64,000 nucleotides of DNA, taken from Lacimicrobium sp. SS2-24 (GTDB taxonomy: Bacteria; Pseudomonadota; Gammaproteobacteria; Enterobacterales; Alteromonadaceae). The DNA lies in the NCBI RefSeq assembly GCF_002201535.1, contig NZ_NIWW01000008.1, forward strand, positions 1-64,000, given 5' to 3'. A model generated the notes under the pieces. That model had not been told where the DNA came from. It did not search any database and worked only from the letters and a program-made list of their open reading frames with translations. Below, one piece after another: positions 53,359 to 63,200 of this stretch. Numbering within the stretch: the stretch's first letter is position 1; every line of letters begins with the position of its first letter. The translations under genes and the position numbers were made by a program.

Positions 53359-54429
53359 ATGCTAAAGGGTCTTTTACGTAAAATAGTGCCAGTTAGAGTA
53401 AAGCGTTGGCTTAGAGCTGCTCAGGCATCCTTGTCCTTAGCCTTTCTGCGTTTTTTCTGTCTGACACCGCTTCTCAGCACCTGCTATTACGCTCTATTTT
53501 CCTCTCAGTTCAGGCGTGAGCAGTTCTCAGTTTTGAAAGGAAGGGTGAAATACGAAGAGCAGCACCGCAAACAGTTATATACCGCAAAGAGCAGCGCTTT
53601 ACTCAGGCGTAACACGCATCGGCTGGAAAAAGGCCTGATTATGCAGCCTCGTAAACCAGTCTTTGCCGAGCAATATATTCAGGAAACGGTACAAGCTTTC
53701 GCTGAAATTGCCTGTTCAGAGCAGGTTTGTAAAGACGAATTAAAATGGGCGACTGATGTCCTCGGGGCGTACTTTTCAACAGTCACCTTAACACCCAAAA
53801 TAGAGCAGGCTGAAGTTGTTTTTCGAAATACAGGCAAGGTAGCCCAAAACAATTTTGTGCCCTATAAAGATGCGCATCGAATGCGCTCCGAAATAAGTAC
53901 AGATGATTTGAAAGCACTGTTTATGCAGCGTCGTTCGACGCGTTGGTTTAAACCCCAGCCAGTAGAAAATGAAAAGCTTGATACGGCGATCGAAATGGCG
54001 TCTCTTGCACCCAGCGCCTGTAATAGGCAGCCATTTAGCTTTTTTATTGCTAATGACCCTGAAAAGGCAAGGGAAGTCGCTGGGTTTGCTGTGGGTACCG
54101 GCGGATTCGCCCACAATATCCCCTGCATTGTTGCTGTAGTCGGTGACTTAAGTGCATATCCTTATGAGAAAGATCGTCATCTTATTTATATTGATGGTGC
54201 ACTGGCGTCAATGCAGTTTATGTTAGCGCTGGAAACAATGGGGTTAGCATCCTGCCCTTTGAATTGGCCAGACATTGAAATGCGTGAACAGCTTATTAGC
54301 AAGCGTCTTAACTTAGTTTTTGAGCAGCGGGTCGTGATGCTGATTGCCGTCGGTTATGCCCAAGAAGAGGGAATGATCCCGTTTTCGCAAAAAAAGAACA
54401 CCAGCTCCCTGCGTCAGGATATTGATTGA
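53359..54429 (+). CDS. Nitroreductase-family protein in the polysaccharide operon
   Basis: A 356-residue protein: residues 1-185 are basic and helical without a recognised domain, and from about 190 a nitroreductase (FMN-dependent) domain follows, with MQRRSTRWFKPQPVENE, ASLAPSACNRQPFSF and a C-terminal VVMLIAVGYAQEEGMIP. Similar proteins recur in exopolysaccharide loci next to pyruvyl transferases and GTs; their reaction is unknown. It starts 18 bases after wzx and abuts the next GT2. Confidence 0.85.
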   Translation: MLKGLLRKIVPVRVKRWLRAAQASLSLAFLRFFCLTPLLSTCYYALFSSQFRREQFSVLKGRVKYEEQHRKQLYTAKSSALLRRNTHRLEKGLIMQPRKPVFAEQYIQETVQAFAEIACSEQVCKDELKWATDVLGAYFSTVTLTPKIEQAEVVFRNTGKVAQNNFVPYKDAHRMRSEISTDDLKALFMQRRSTRWFKPQPVENEKLDTAIEMASLAPSACNRQPFSFFIANDPEKAREVAGFAVGTGGFAHNIPCIVAVVGDLSAYPYEKDRHLIYIDGALASMQFMLALETMGLASCPLNWPDIEMREQLISKRLNLVFEQRVVMLIAVGYAQEEGMIPFSQKKNTSSLRQDID

Positions 54430-54430
54430 G

Positions 54431-55300
54431 ATGAGTAATACAGCACCTCTAATTACAGTGTACATGCCAACCCATAATCGTCTTGCTTTATTGCAGCGGG
54501 CAGTGGCGTCTATTCAGTCTCAGACCTTTACCGATTTTGAAGCAATCATTGTTGATGACGGCTCCAGCGATAAAACCGCAGATTACCTTCAAGCATTAAG
54601 TGAGAAGGATAAGCGGTTTCGTTTTTTTCGACACGAGAACCCACGCGGAGCTTGCGCAGCCCGCAATCTGGCAATAGAGGCCGCCCGGGGGCAATACATA
54701 ACTGGAATTGATGATGATGACGAATTCTTACCTACCCGGTTAGAGTATTTTGTCGAGAACATTAATGACGATTATGCCTTTTTATTTGCACCGATAATCT
54801 GGGACTTTGGCGTGCGAAAAAAAGTCATGAGGTCCCCTGTACGTGAAATCGATTTAAATACTTTGCTCAGTGCTAACTATGTAGGAAATCAGGTTTTTGT
54901 TAAAACCGAGAGACTCCGAGACATCGATGGGTTTGATGAGTGTATGCCCGCTTGTCAGGATTGGGATACGTGGATAAGATTAAGTGAAAGATTTGGTGTT
55001 GGTTTTTGCCTTGAAGCAGCTACTTATCTTGTGCATTCAGGTCACGAGATGGAACGCATTTCCACGTCCCCAAGTAAAATAGCTGGCCATGCAAAAATTA
55101 TTCAAAAATTCGCCAAAATATCGTCTAAAGAAAATCAACTGTGTCAAACATTGGCATTGAAGAAAGCAGAAGGGAAGCCGTTACCTACAAGTATACTTTT
55201 ACGGTCTTTTAAAACCGACCATCATAAATTGTTCTTTAGGTATTGGGTTGCTTCACGTTATAAGTGGATTTATAGACTCTATCAGTTGAAATGGACGTAG
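54431..55300 (+). CDS. GT2 glycosyltransferase
   Basis: A 289-residue GT2 enzyme with [47 protein letters not shown] and [14 protein letters not shown], so the DXD-type site is intact. ATG 54431 begins one base after the nitroreductase stop; TTG 54422 would overlap it. The C-terminal region is basic. Acceptor and donor are unknown. Confidence 0.88.
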   Translation: MSNTAPLITVYMPTHNRLALLQRAVASIQSQTFTDFEAIIVDDGSSDKTADYLQALSEKDKRFRFFRHENPRGACAARNLAIEAARGQYITGIDDDDEFLPTRLEYFVENINDDYAFLFAPIIWDFGVRKKVMRSPVREIDLNTLLSANYVGNQVFVKTERLRDIDGFDECMPACQDWDTWIRLSERFGVGFCLEAATYLVHSGHEMERISTSPSKIAGHAKIIQKFAKISSKENQLCQTLALKKAEGKPLPTSILLRSFKTDHHKLFFRYWVASRYKWIYRLYQLKWT

Positions 55301-55307
55301 AAAGCTT

Positions 55308-55832
55308 GTGCGACTGATTATTTTGTTCTTCTACTATGCGTTTGCACAATTTTTGCCGGCAAATGAGTTGCCTGTTGTTGGAAAACTGGGGCGTTTTTTA
55401 AGGTTCACTTGTATTAAGCGGTTAGCAGGTGAGTGTGGCAGCCATGTGAACATTAATAGAAGAGCACATATTGGAAATCCGCGTTCACTTCGCATTGGTG
55501 ACTTCTCTGGTATTGGTACCAACTGTCGTGTAGCAAACGACACTATCATTGGTCGCTACGTCATGATGGGGCCCGATGTGGTGATCTTTTCTAAAGGGCA
55601 TTATTACAGTGATACGACAAAGCCTATGATGTTCCAAGGGACAACGGAAGCATGCCCGGTAGTGATAGACGATGATGTTTGGATTGGCCAGCGTGTAATG
55701 ATTATGCCGGGAGTGAAGGTTGGTCAAGGCGCGATTTTGGCCGCAGGTGCGATTGTCACCAAAGATGTCCCTGAATACGCAATCATGGCAGGAAACCCGG
55801 CAAAACAGGTAAAATCTAGGCAAAATGATTAA
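55308..55832 (+). CDS. Left-handed beta-helix acyltransferase (probable O-acetyltransferase)
   Basis: A 174-residue hexapeptide-repeat protein. After a short hydrophobic N-terminus, the repeats run from about residue 45 ([19 protein letters not shown]) and end [20 protein letters not shown] followed by AGNPAKQV, the standard ending of maltose/galactoside O-acetyltransferase relatives. The catalytic His is probably in FSKGHYYS. It would acetylate the repeat unit. GTG 55308 is the only good start. Confidence 0.88.
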   Translation: MRLIILFFYYAFAQFLPANELPVVGKLGRFLRFTCIKRLAGECGSHVNINRRAHIGNPRSLRIGDFSGIGTNCRVANDTIIGRYVMMGPDVVIFSKGHYYSDTTKPMMFQGTTEACPVVIDDDVWIGQRVMIMPGVKVGQGAILAAGAIVTKDVPEYAIMAGNPAKQVKSRQND

Positions 55833-55966
55833 ACCGTATAAAAGTGCGGCTTCTGCGACGGTCTAAAGCGTAGATTGCACATTTGGAGATAACTTAAAAG
55901 CTATAAGTGCATAAATTATCTTCTTTGAAAATGAATATAAAAATGCTTTGAGAAAGGGACGTTGAG

Positions 55967-56905
55967 TTGATTGAATCACACCAAATACAAGAAAGATTTC
56001 AAGACCCTCTGACATTAGCAGGCTTATTAAAGGCGGCGTGGTGCGGTAAATGGTTAATCATTGCTGCCACTTTTTGTGCAGGGCTCGGAAGTATTTATGC
56101 TGCTCTACAGATGCCAAACATGTACACTTCTGAAGCTATCCTTGCGCCCAAAGAGGAGAAAGGCATCTCTGGGGTGTCGGGCCAGCTCGGTGGTTTAGCG
56201 TCATTGGCTGGCATTGATATTGGTGGTGGTAATGGAAATAAAACAGATATCGCCCTGGAAGTGTTGAAGTCACGTAAGTTTTTGAGCGACTTCGTTAATC
56301 GGCACGAAATAGCGCCGGCTCTGGTGGCTGCAAATGGCTGGTTGCATGAATCAGATAGGTTGACTTTTGATGAAGAAATTTATAATCCCTTATCAGATCA
56401 GTTTGTCCGTACAGTAGAGTTTCCTTATACACAAGAACCTTCTGATTGGGAGCTGTATGAACGATTTAAAAATATTATGTCACTGTCCCGGGATCCCTCC
56501 AATGGCATGATTACTGTTGGTATTGAGTTCTACTCGCCTTATCTAGCGCAACAGTGGACTTCAAAATTAGTGGAGGACTTAAACCTCGAGATGCGTCAGC
56601 GTGATCGTGAGCAGGCTAAAAGAAGCATTGAATATCTTCAAAATGAACTGGCGAATGAATCTATTGATAACATCCGAGATCTGTTTTTTGGATTGATAGA
56701 GGAGCAACTGAAAACTAAGATGCTAGCGGAAGTAACTCCCGAATATGCTTTCACGGTAGTAAACCCTCCTCAGGTCACCCTCCTCAAGTCAGCTCCTAAA
56801 CGCAGTCTTATCGTGATTGTTGTCACCTTTCTTGCTGGCTTTATTAGTACCTTACTTGTTGTAATGTATAACACATCTGGGCGTGCAGCCCGAACCAAGG
56901 GCTAA
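55967..56905 (+). CDS. wzz: Wzz-type chain-length regulator
   Basis: A 312-residue polysaccharide co-polymerase that sets chain length with Wzy. It has two membrane helices (about 27-46 and 280-300) flanking a periplasmic coiled-coil domain, and the proline-rich segment PPQVTLLKSAPKRSLIV before the second helix. No BY-kinase domain follows, so it is the Wzz (PCP-1) rather than Wzc type. TTG 55967 is chosen from AAAGGGA seven bases upstream. It is followed after 11 bases by wzy. Confidence 0.9.
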   Translation: MIESHQIQERFQDPLTLAGLLKAAWCGKWLIIAATFCAGLGSIYAALQMPNMYTSEAILAPKEEKGISGVSGQLGGLASLAGIDIGGGNGNKTDIALEVLKSRKFLSDFVNRHEIAPALVAANGWLHESDRLTFDEEIYNPLSDQFVRTVEFPYTQEPSDWELYERFKNIMSLSRDPSNGMITVGIEFYSPYLAQQWTSKLVEDLNLEMRQRDREQAKRSIEYLQNELANESIDNIRDLFFGLIEEQLKTKMLAEVTPEYAFTVVNPPQVTLLKSAPKRSLIVIVVTFLAGFISTLLVVMYNTSGRAARTKG

Positions 56906-56916
56906 GCTCTTAACCT

Positions 56917-58182
56917 ATGTCGCAGCACGAAAAATCGGGGTGGCTAAACTGGCGAGCCGATGCTTGCCAGTTGTTGTGGCTCATGATCGCCAGTTATCTG
57001 ATGGTGGATACGGTCAATGGCTACTTAATGCAGCAATTGTCTCTCAACTTGCGCCTATCGCAAGTGTTTAAGCTGGCCATTATTGCGTTGGGTTTATATA
57101 ACCTGCTCCGTTGGCGAAGTCTTTACATCAGCTGGATTTTGGCCGGATTAATATTGTTGCTCGTGGGACCCATAATGCGACTGCTTAACGCTCCCACTGA
57201 GGGGGTTATGCAATATGATCTGGCCTTTGCTATTCGGATTATCATGTTTTTCGTGGTAATAGCCTTTTGTCTGGAATGCATAAAGCAAGAACCACTTCTT
57301 TATAGACGCTGGGTTGTGAGAAGTTTGAAGTGGGGTTTTATAGTGGTTTCGGCGAATGTGCTAGCGGGTTTTTTAGGTCTAGGGTTTCCGACTTATCCCA
57401 ATACAGGCGTTGGCTTTAAAGGTTTTTTTTATGCCGGAAATGAGGTTAGCGCGGTCTTTGTGTTGCTGTCAGCAATAGTGTGTCATTTGGTTTGGAACAA
57501 GTCTGGTATCCTTCGCTATGGGATTTTTTCTTGTTTTATATTGGCTTTAGGAGTTGGGATTGCTACCAAGGCAGGAATCCTATTCGCAATTCTGGTTATT
57601 ATCCTGACTCCAATGGTTAATTTCCGTGGGGCACTCTTTTCACCGAGGTCACTGCTATTATTTAGTGTACTGACATTGGTGATATCTTTAACAGCTCTAC
57701 AACTAGCCTCTTTCATAGAGGGCTTACCTGCATTTCAACAACTGCAAGCTAATTTCAGTCAAAAAGGGATTTGGCAATTTATCCTTTCTGGACGAGACGT
57801 ATTTCTGGCGCTTTTCTGGCAATCATTAATTGACACTGGAAACGTTGCTCGGATTTTGATTGGCGATGGTGGAGCCTATATGTTGGCTCATGCCAACAAG
57901 GAAGCGGCTGAAATCGATCCCATTGATATTTTCATGTACTTTGGATTTCCTGCCATGGTGATTCTGATCGCCTTTTCAATCGCCAGCATAGTTTTGCCGC
58001 TGCGTCGTCTTAACACTCACTATTTTGCTCCTGCCATTTTACTCGCAAATATTGCTTTATTTGGTTTTGCGGTTATTGCCGGTCACGTCTGGACCTCAGG
58101 TATGTTGAGCATCGCCTGGGCAGTGGCAAATAGCCTTCTGTTTGTGTCCGATAGCTTTAAAGAGAAGAAGCCGGATTTATGA
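56917..58182 (+). CDS. wzy: Wzy-type polysaccharide polymerase
   Basis: A 421-residue protein with about eleven membrane helices and a long periplasmic loop near residues 265-330, the plan of O-antigen ligase/polymerase family proteins. Sequence conservation in this family is low, so the call depends on topology (GFFYAGNEVSAVFVLLSAI, GVGIATKAGILFAILVIIL) and the place between wzz and a GT4. It overlaps the GT4 gene by ATGA. Confidence 0.82.
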   Translation: MSQHEKSGWLNWRADACQLLWLMIASYLMVDTVNGYLMQQLSLNLRLSQVFKLAIIALGLYNLLRWRSLYISWILAGLILLLVGPIMRLLNAPTEGVMQYDLAFAIRIIMFFVVIAFCLECIKQEPLLYRRWVVRSLKWGFIVVSANVLAGFLGLGFPTYPNTGVGFKGFFYAGNEVSAVFVLLSAIVCHLVWNKSGILRYGIFSCFILALGVGIATKAGILFAILVIILTPMVNFRGALFSPRSLLLFSVLTLVISLTALQLASFIEGLPAFQQLQANFSQKGIWQFILSGRDVFLALFWQSLIDTGNVARILIGDGGAYMLAHANKEAAEIDPIDIFMYFGFPAMVILIAFSIASIVLPLRRLNTHYFAPAILLANIALFGFAVIAGHVWTSGMLSIAWAVANSLLFVSDSFKEKKPDL

Positions 58183-59219
58183 TCTATTCAATTGGTACCA
58201 AGGTCCAAAGCGGTAAAGGAGGCATCAGTACCGCGATTGTAGGTTTTGCAACAGCAAAACCGTTACTCGACAAAGGAGTGAAATTTATTTCCTCCCATGA
58301 CGAAGAGGGGGGTAAGGTCATCCCTTTTTTTAAGGCCTTTAAGACCGTGTTATGTGAAGTTAAGAAAGATGATGTGGTCTGGCTTCATTGTGGGCGCTGG
58401 CTGTCAATGCTGCGAAAGCTGCTTTTGGCTGGAGTTGCTAAAATGAAAGGCGCCAAGGTCGTGTTTCACTTTCATGCTGATGTAACAGCTGACTATTTGG
58501 ACTTTTATTTTGGCAGGTGCCTGATTGCTTCTCAATGTCGCCTGGCGGATGGCATTGTGGTTCTCTCCCCATGGTGGAAACGTCTATTGGTACAGCGTTT
58601 TTCGAAGTTCGCAAAGAAGATAGAGGTCATAGCTAATCCACTTGACGCCGAACTGCTTTCCCTGGTTCAGAGTGCTGTAGTAAAACGACAAGAAAACACA
58701 GAGATTAAGTTGTTGGCGATGTCCAGGCTTGTTAAGGGCAAGGGCTTTGAGGAAACGATAAGAGCCATGCGAGTGCTTCCAGACTGTTACTCTCTGAGTA
58801 TTGCTGGGACGGGGATCATGGAGTACGAACTGAAACAGTTGGTTGAGAATCTCGGTATAGCCCAGCGGGTGAGGTTTTTGGGCTGGGTGAACTATCAGGA
58901 GAAAGCCAAAGTGTTTCAGGAGCATGACATATTTGTGCTCCCATCGCAGAATGATTCCTTCGGTATGGTGTATTTAGAGGCTATGGCGATTGGATTACCC
59001 GTGGTGGCGGCGAAATATAGAGCAATCCCAGATGTCGTTCCCGATGGTAGTGCGGGAGTGCTTATTCAGAATGTCGAGCCGCATTCGCTGGCGCAAGCGG
59101 TGATTAAATGCTCTGAGAACCAAACAGGATTTGGAAACTTTGGTAAATGCTACGCTCAAACAGCTTTCAACAAAGACCAACTTGCAGCAAAGCTACTCAC
59201 TTTCTTTGAAACCTTATAA
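58179..59219 (+). CDS. GT4 glycosyltransferase
   Basis: A 346-residue GT-B enzyme. Key features are the basic segment LLAMSRLVKGKGFEETIRAM, the C-terminal donor site FVLPSQNDSFGMVYLEAMAI (E-x7-E pattern) and GLPVVAAKYRAIPDVV. The N-terminal IGTKVQSGKGGISTAI is a variant glycine loop. It overlaps both wzy (ATGA) and the GT26 gene (TAATG), so it belongs to the same operon. Confidence 0.9.
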   Translation: MIYSIGTKVQSGKGGISTAIVGFATAKPLLDKGVKFISSHDEEGGKVIPFFKAFKTVLCEVKKDDVVWLHCGRWLSMLRKLLLAGVAKMKGAKVVFHFHADVTADYLDFYFGRCLIASQCRLADGIVVLSPWWKRLLVQRFSKFAKKIEVIANPLDAELLSLVQSAVVKRQENTEIKLLAMSRLVKGKGFEETIRAMRVLPDCYSLSIAGTGIMEYELKQLVENLGIAQRVRFLGWVNYQEKAKVFQEHDIFVLPSQNDSFGMVYLEAMAIGLPVVAAKYRAIPDVVPDGSAGVLIQNVEPHSLAQAVIKCSENQTGFGNFGKCYAQTAFNKDQLAAKLLTFFETL

Positions 59220-59941
59220 TGAAAAATATGATAGTTGATATTGGCAATTTCCCTATTCGTCTTTATAAAGATAAGCCCTCCCTTTTAAAGTATCTTTTTG
59301 ATGAGATTGAGAGTGACCAATGGCCATTTTTAGTCTCAATTAATCCGGAAAAAATCATCACCCAGAAACACACAGGCCAGCTTGTTCATGAGTTGAAGCC
59401 TCATGACATTTGTTATGCCGATGGAATAGGTGTGGTGAAAGCGGTGGAGCGTAAGAGTGGTATCAAGATCGCTCGTATTCCCGGCTGCGAGCTGTGGGAG
59501 TCTTTGATGCAGGAAGCCGGCAAACGTGGTTTAGGGGTGTTTCTGGTGGGAGCGAAACCTGACGTTCTGGAAGAAACCAGAGTAAAGCTGGGGCGTGAGT
59601 ATCACACCAAGATTGTGGATGCCCAACATGGTTATTTTGACGATGAGCAAGACCTGATACAGCGCATAAAACAAAGTGGCGCCCAAATTGTAACGGTGGC
59701 GCTGGGCTCACCTAAACAGGAAAGCTTTATTTTCAAGTGTCGCGAAGCCGGTATCAAGGCAATTTTTATGGGAGTGGGCGGCACCTACGATGTTTACACG
59801 GGCCATGTGACCCGCGCGCCGGCCTTGTTTTGTAACCTAGGGCTGGAGTGGCTGTACCGATTATTGTCGCAGCCCACACGCTGGCGCAGACAGTTAAGGT
59901 TAATTCACTTTACCTGGCTGATGCTGACCAGACAGCTCTAG
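59219..59941 (+). CDS. wecG: WecG/TagA-family glycosyltransferase (GT26)
   Basis: A 240-residue GT26 protein related to UDP-N-acetylmannosaminuronic acid transferase WecG and to TagA, which add the second sugar to an undecaprenyl-diphosphate-linked first sugar. Motifs include YADGIGVVKA, RIPGCELWESLM, VALGSPKQESFI, GVGGTYDVYTGH and GLEWLYRLLSQPTRWRR. Next to it, on the other strand, is a WecA-like enzyme that would make its acceptor. The exact sugar is not determined. Its stop overlaps that of the WecA gene. Confidence 0.9.
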   Translation: MKNMIVDIGNFPIRLYKDKPSLLKYLFDEIESDQWPFLVSINPEKIITQKHTGQLVHELKPHDICYADGIGVVKAVERKSGIKIARIPGCELWESLMQEAGKRGLGVFLVGAKPDVLEETRVKLGREYHTKIVDAQHGYFDDEQDLIQRIKQSGAQIVTVALGSPKQESFIFKCREAGIKAIFMGVGGTYDVYTGHVTRAPALFCNLGLEWLYRLLSQPTRWRRQLRLIHFTWLMLTRQL

Positions 59942-61014
59942 TCTTTGGGCTTCAGCCTGAATGGCCTGCTTTTCAGGTGATTCATCATTTTAGTGTCCTG
60001 ACGCATCATCACACCGTTATAGATGACGAATAGCACGACAAAGACCAACAGCCGTTTGCTTTCAGATATGCCATATATCTGGCCTAATAGCCCTGCAATA
60101 CTGAACAAAACAGCGAGAGTGGCAATGTATAATGTCGTTTTTTGGGATGAGCAGCCATTGAACAATAATATATGATGCAGATGATCCCGACTGGCTTGCA
60201 GTGGTGACAGGCCCGCCAGAATTCTGCGTAACATCACTGAGACCATATCCATAATCGGAATGGCGATGACCCACAATGCTGTGACCGGTTGGATAAATGC
60301 TTCGCTACCCTGAGAGCTATAGGCTAACAGCCAAATCATGGTGAGCCCAATCAGCATACTGCCGGCATCTCCCATAAAGACTTTATATTTTCCCCCTCTG
60401 AACTGGCCAAGGTTGAAAAACATAAACGCGAAGATGGCACCAAAAAACATCGCCGGCACTTCTGTAAATAATACACCGCCGGAGAGCAGGGCTAACACGC
60501 CGATCGCGACAAAAGCGGTAATGCTCAATGATCCAACGAGGCCGTCCACGCCATCGGTCATGTTAAAGGCATTTATGGATGCTACCACGGCTAGCAGTGT
60601 GAATAGGGGCCCAAAAGGTCCCAATTCTACAGTACCCATTCCAAATAAGTTGCCCAGATCGCTGATATACAGCTCGGCACCAAATACCATCAAGGCACCA
60701 ATCAGGAACTGCGCAATGAGACGCAAGCCTGCGTCCAGGTCATGAAAATCGTCCAGAGCACCGATGAGCACCATAAAGGCAGTGGAAATGAGGTAAAGTT
60801 TGTAGTTAGTGTCAAATTGAACAAAAAGAAAGCTGGACAGGCAAACAGCCGTATATATTGCCAGGCCGCCCACCAATGGCACATTGCCTGTGTGCTGTTT
60901 TCTGGAACACGGCCGGTCTACCAGACCCAAGCCAATGGCCATGGGACGAAAGGTGACAACCGCAAGAAATGACGCCGTAAAAGCAACAACAACGATTAAT
61001 AAGGTCGTTAACAC
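59938..61014 (-). CDS. wecA: WecA-like undecaprenyl-phosphate GlcNAc-1-phosphate transferase
   Basis: Polytopic enzyme that starts lipid-linked polysaccharide synthesis by moving GlcNAc-1-phosphate (or a related sugar) onto undecaprenyl phosphate. The 358 residues have about eleven membrane helices and the family motifs VPLVGGLAIY, DDFHDLDAGLRLIAQF, NAFNMTDGVDGL, FMGDAGSMLIG and RDHLHHILLFNG. It starts with GTG. It lies tail to tail with the WecG-like gene, the two stop codons overlapping by two bases. Confidence 0.93.
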   Translation of the reverse strand: MLTTLLIVVVAFTASFLAVVTFRPMAIGLGLVDRPCSRKQHTGNVPLVGGLAIYTAVCLSSFLFVQFDTNYKLYLISTAFMVLIGALDDFHDLDAGLRLIAQFLIGALMVFGAELYISDLGNLFGMGTVELGPFGPLFTLLAVVASINAFNMTDGVDGLVGSLSITAFVAIGVLALLSGGVLFTEVPAMFFGAIFAFMFFNLGQFRGGKYKVFMGDAGSMLIGLTMIWLLAYSSQGSEAFIQPVTALWVIAIPIMDMVSVMLRRILAGLSPLQASRDHLHHILLFNGCSSQKTTLYIATLAVLFSIAGLLGQIYGISESKRLLVFVVLFVIYNGVMMRQDTKMMNHLKSRPFRLKPKD

Positions 61015-61568
61015 AATAAAACTCTGAAAAATTAAAAAATGAGTCGAAAAAATTCGGTATCGGACTGCTTATGCGTCATCTGCCTGATCTCTCGGTCGGC
61101 CGCGCAATTTTATGGGATGCATTGCGGTTAATCAACCGTGCTCGCATAGTCTTCTCCGATAGTATTGAATTTGCAGAGACTGAGTGCCTTCCTTACCCAG
61201 ACGCTGGAACAGGTAACATTATGGCTTACTGGGAAGGATTTTAGTGCAACTTTCTCGATAATTTTTGTTATTAAGTGCAATTATAGTTTTGATATTGTAT
61301 ACCTTATGCCCGCCGTATGGTGAGGTACCAGCGTTATATCTCAGCCCTGTGGCTACCTGCACCAGAAGTCGTCAGGGTGGGGCATGAGCAGCCACTTCAG
61401 CGCTCACATCAACTTTTCTCAGCTGCTTACTTATCGTGACACCCCCTTTGATATCAGAAACACCGCTGAGGCTATGATGACCATAGACTTTCTGCTAGAT
61501 TCCGCTTTTTCGGGTATCGGTTGATCCGCTATGTCGTTGGATAAAGTAAAAGGAATTAAGGAGTCTTT
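61015..61568. other. 554-base gap between wecA and the S41 protease gene
   Basis: This holds the upstream region of both flanking genes. One open frame of 57 codons lies at 61071-61244 (listed separately). The remainder shows no recognised gene. The ribosome site AAGGAG at 61558-61563 belongs to the protease gene. No clear terminator or strong promoter could be named. Confidence 0.5.
61071..61244 (+). CDS. Possible small protein, 57 residues, unassigned
   Basis: An ATG-initiated frame starting MRHLPDLSVGRAILWDALRL and ending YPDAGTGNIMAYWEGF. The composition is protein-like, with a plausible amphipathic helix, but there is no clear ribosome site and no family was recognised. It may be a remnant or a chance frame. 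Confidence 0.25.
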   Translation: MRHLPDLSVGRAILWDALRLINRARIVFSDSIEFAETECLPYPDAGTGNIMAYWEGF

Positions 61569-63200
61569 ATGCTGAACAATATTAAATTTACCGGGCTGAT
61601 ACTGCTGACTGCAGTGGGTCTGTCGGCCTGCGGTGGTGGAGGCCAGAGTAATTTTAACCCGCCCACGTCGGGCTCATCCGGTGGCACCGGCCCTCAGTGG
61701 CAGGCCGGCGTTTATGCGCCCGAGTCGGAGCTGAAAGACTTTTGTGCTGCTCCTCGTAGCGGCATTGACCCCTACAGTGGCCGTGCATACCCGGATAAAG
61801 CCGGTAGTGCTACCTATGAGAAGCTGTGGCTGCGCTCCTGGAGCAACAATACCTACCTTTGGTATGACGAGCTGGATGACATTAATCCTGCAGGTTACGG
61901 CGTGCAGGAGTATTTTGACCTGCTGAAAACCGATGCCAGAACCCCATCCGGTGCCTTCAAGGATAATTTTCATTTTTACCAGGATACCGCGGAATACAAA
62001 CAGCGCACCCAGTCCGGTGTCGAGTCGGGATATGGCATAGAGTGGAAGTTCAGCGCCTTGTCCCCCCCTCGTAAACTGGAGATCGCTTTTATTGAGCCTG
62101 GTTCGCCCGCAGATTTAGCTGGCCTGGTGCGCGGTGATGAGGTGGTCGAAGTGGATGGCGTGGATTTTATCAATGGCGGTACTCAAAATGACGTGAACAC
62201 CATTAATAATGGCCTGTTCCCCTCAATTGCCGGTGAAAGCCATGACTTTGTGTTTGAAACGGTGGCAGGGGAGCGCATTGACGTAACCATGGCATCGGCG
62301 GATGTGCAGATTACACCGGTTCAGAATGCCTCCGTTATCGAAACCGATTTGGGCCGGGTAGGGTATGTGCAGTTCAATAGCCATATTGCATTGGCACAGG
62401 ATCAGTTAATTGATGCCTTTGAGCTGTTCGTCAACGAGAATGCCACAGAGCTGGTGGTGGACTTACGTTATAACGGTGGCGGCCTTCTGGTGCTGGCGTC
62501 TCAGCTGGGCTATATGGTTGCCGGTGATGCCAACACCGCCGGGCGCACCTTCGAGCAGATGCAATTCAATGACAAACACCCGAGTCGCGACCCGGTTACC
62601 GGTGATCCACTGGTGCCATTGGAATTTGTAGATAAGCGTATTGATTACGATCGTTTTGTGGAAACCAGCGAAAGCCTGCCAACCCTGGCCTTGAACCGTG
62701 TGTTTGTGCTGGCAACAGACGGTACCTGCTCTGCCAGCGAGGCGTTTATTAATGGCTTGCGTGGTATTGATGTGGAAGTGATTCTGATTGGCGATCAAAC
62801 CTGTGGTAAGCCTTATGGTTTCTATCCCACTGATAACTGCGGTACCACCTACTTTACGATTCAGTTTACCGGCGTAAACGACAAAGGTTTCGGTGAATAT
62901 TCAGATGGCTTTTTGCCCACGCCCTCACCGCAGTTCCCCGCCGAGGTTCTGGGTTGCATGGTGGAAGATGATCTGAGTCTGCCGTTGGGCAATCCACAGG
63001 AAGGGCAGCTGCGCGCCGCGCTGGATTACATGAGCAGTGGCAGCTGCCCGCAAAGCAGCGGCATAGAGCGATTCAGTCAAAAAACCGCACCTGAAGGTAA
63101 AGGTTTGCAGATCAAACGGCCGGATCCGCGTTATCGAGCCACGATACTGGAAAATAAGCTGTATCAACAGTTTGGTCGCAACCCGGAATCACAGCCATGA
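61569..63200 (+). CDS. S41-family peptidase lipoprotein with PDZ domain
   Basis: A 543-residue protein with lipobox VGLSACGGGG, placing it on the periplasmic or outer-membrane surface. A PDZ domain lies near residues 155-240 (IEPGSPADLAGLVRGDEVVEVDG within it), then the tail-specific protease-like catalytic domain with LVVDLRYNGGG, CSASEAF at 387-393 holding the nucleophilic Ser, and K414 in CGKPYG. The catalytic Ser/Lys pair of S41 is therefore intact. Four cysteines near the active site could form disulfides. AAGGAG is five bases before ATG. It overlaps the next gene by ATGA. Confidence 0.92.
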   Translation: MLNNIKFTGLILLTAVGLSACGGGGQSNFNPPTSGSSGGTGPQWQAGVYAPESELKDFCAAPRSGIDPYSGRAYPDKAGSATYEKLWLRSWSNNTYLWYDELDDINPAGYGVQEYFDLLKTDARTPSGAFKDNFHFYQDTAEYKQRTQSGVESGYGIEWKFSALSPPRKLEIAFIEPGSPADLAGLVRGDEVVEVDGVDFINGGTQNDVNTINNGLFPSIAGESHDFVFETVAGERIDVTMASADVQITPVQNASVIETDLGRVGYVQFNSHIALAQDQLIDAFELFVNENATELVVDLRYNGGGLLVLASQLGYMVAGDANTAGRTFEQMQFNDKHPSRDPVTGDPLVPLEFVDKRIDYDRFVETSESLPTLALNRVFVLATDGTCSASEAFINGLRGIDVEVILIGDQTCGKPYGFYPTDNCGTTYFTIQFTGVNDKGFGEYSDGFLPTPSPQFPAEVLGCMVEDDLSLPLGNPQEGQLRAALDYMSSGSCPQSSGIERFSQKTAPEGKGLQIKRPDPRYRATILENKLYQQFGRNPESQP

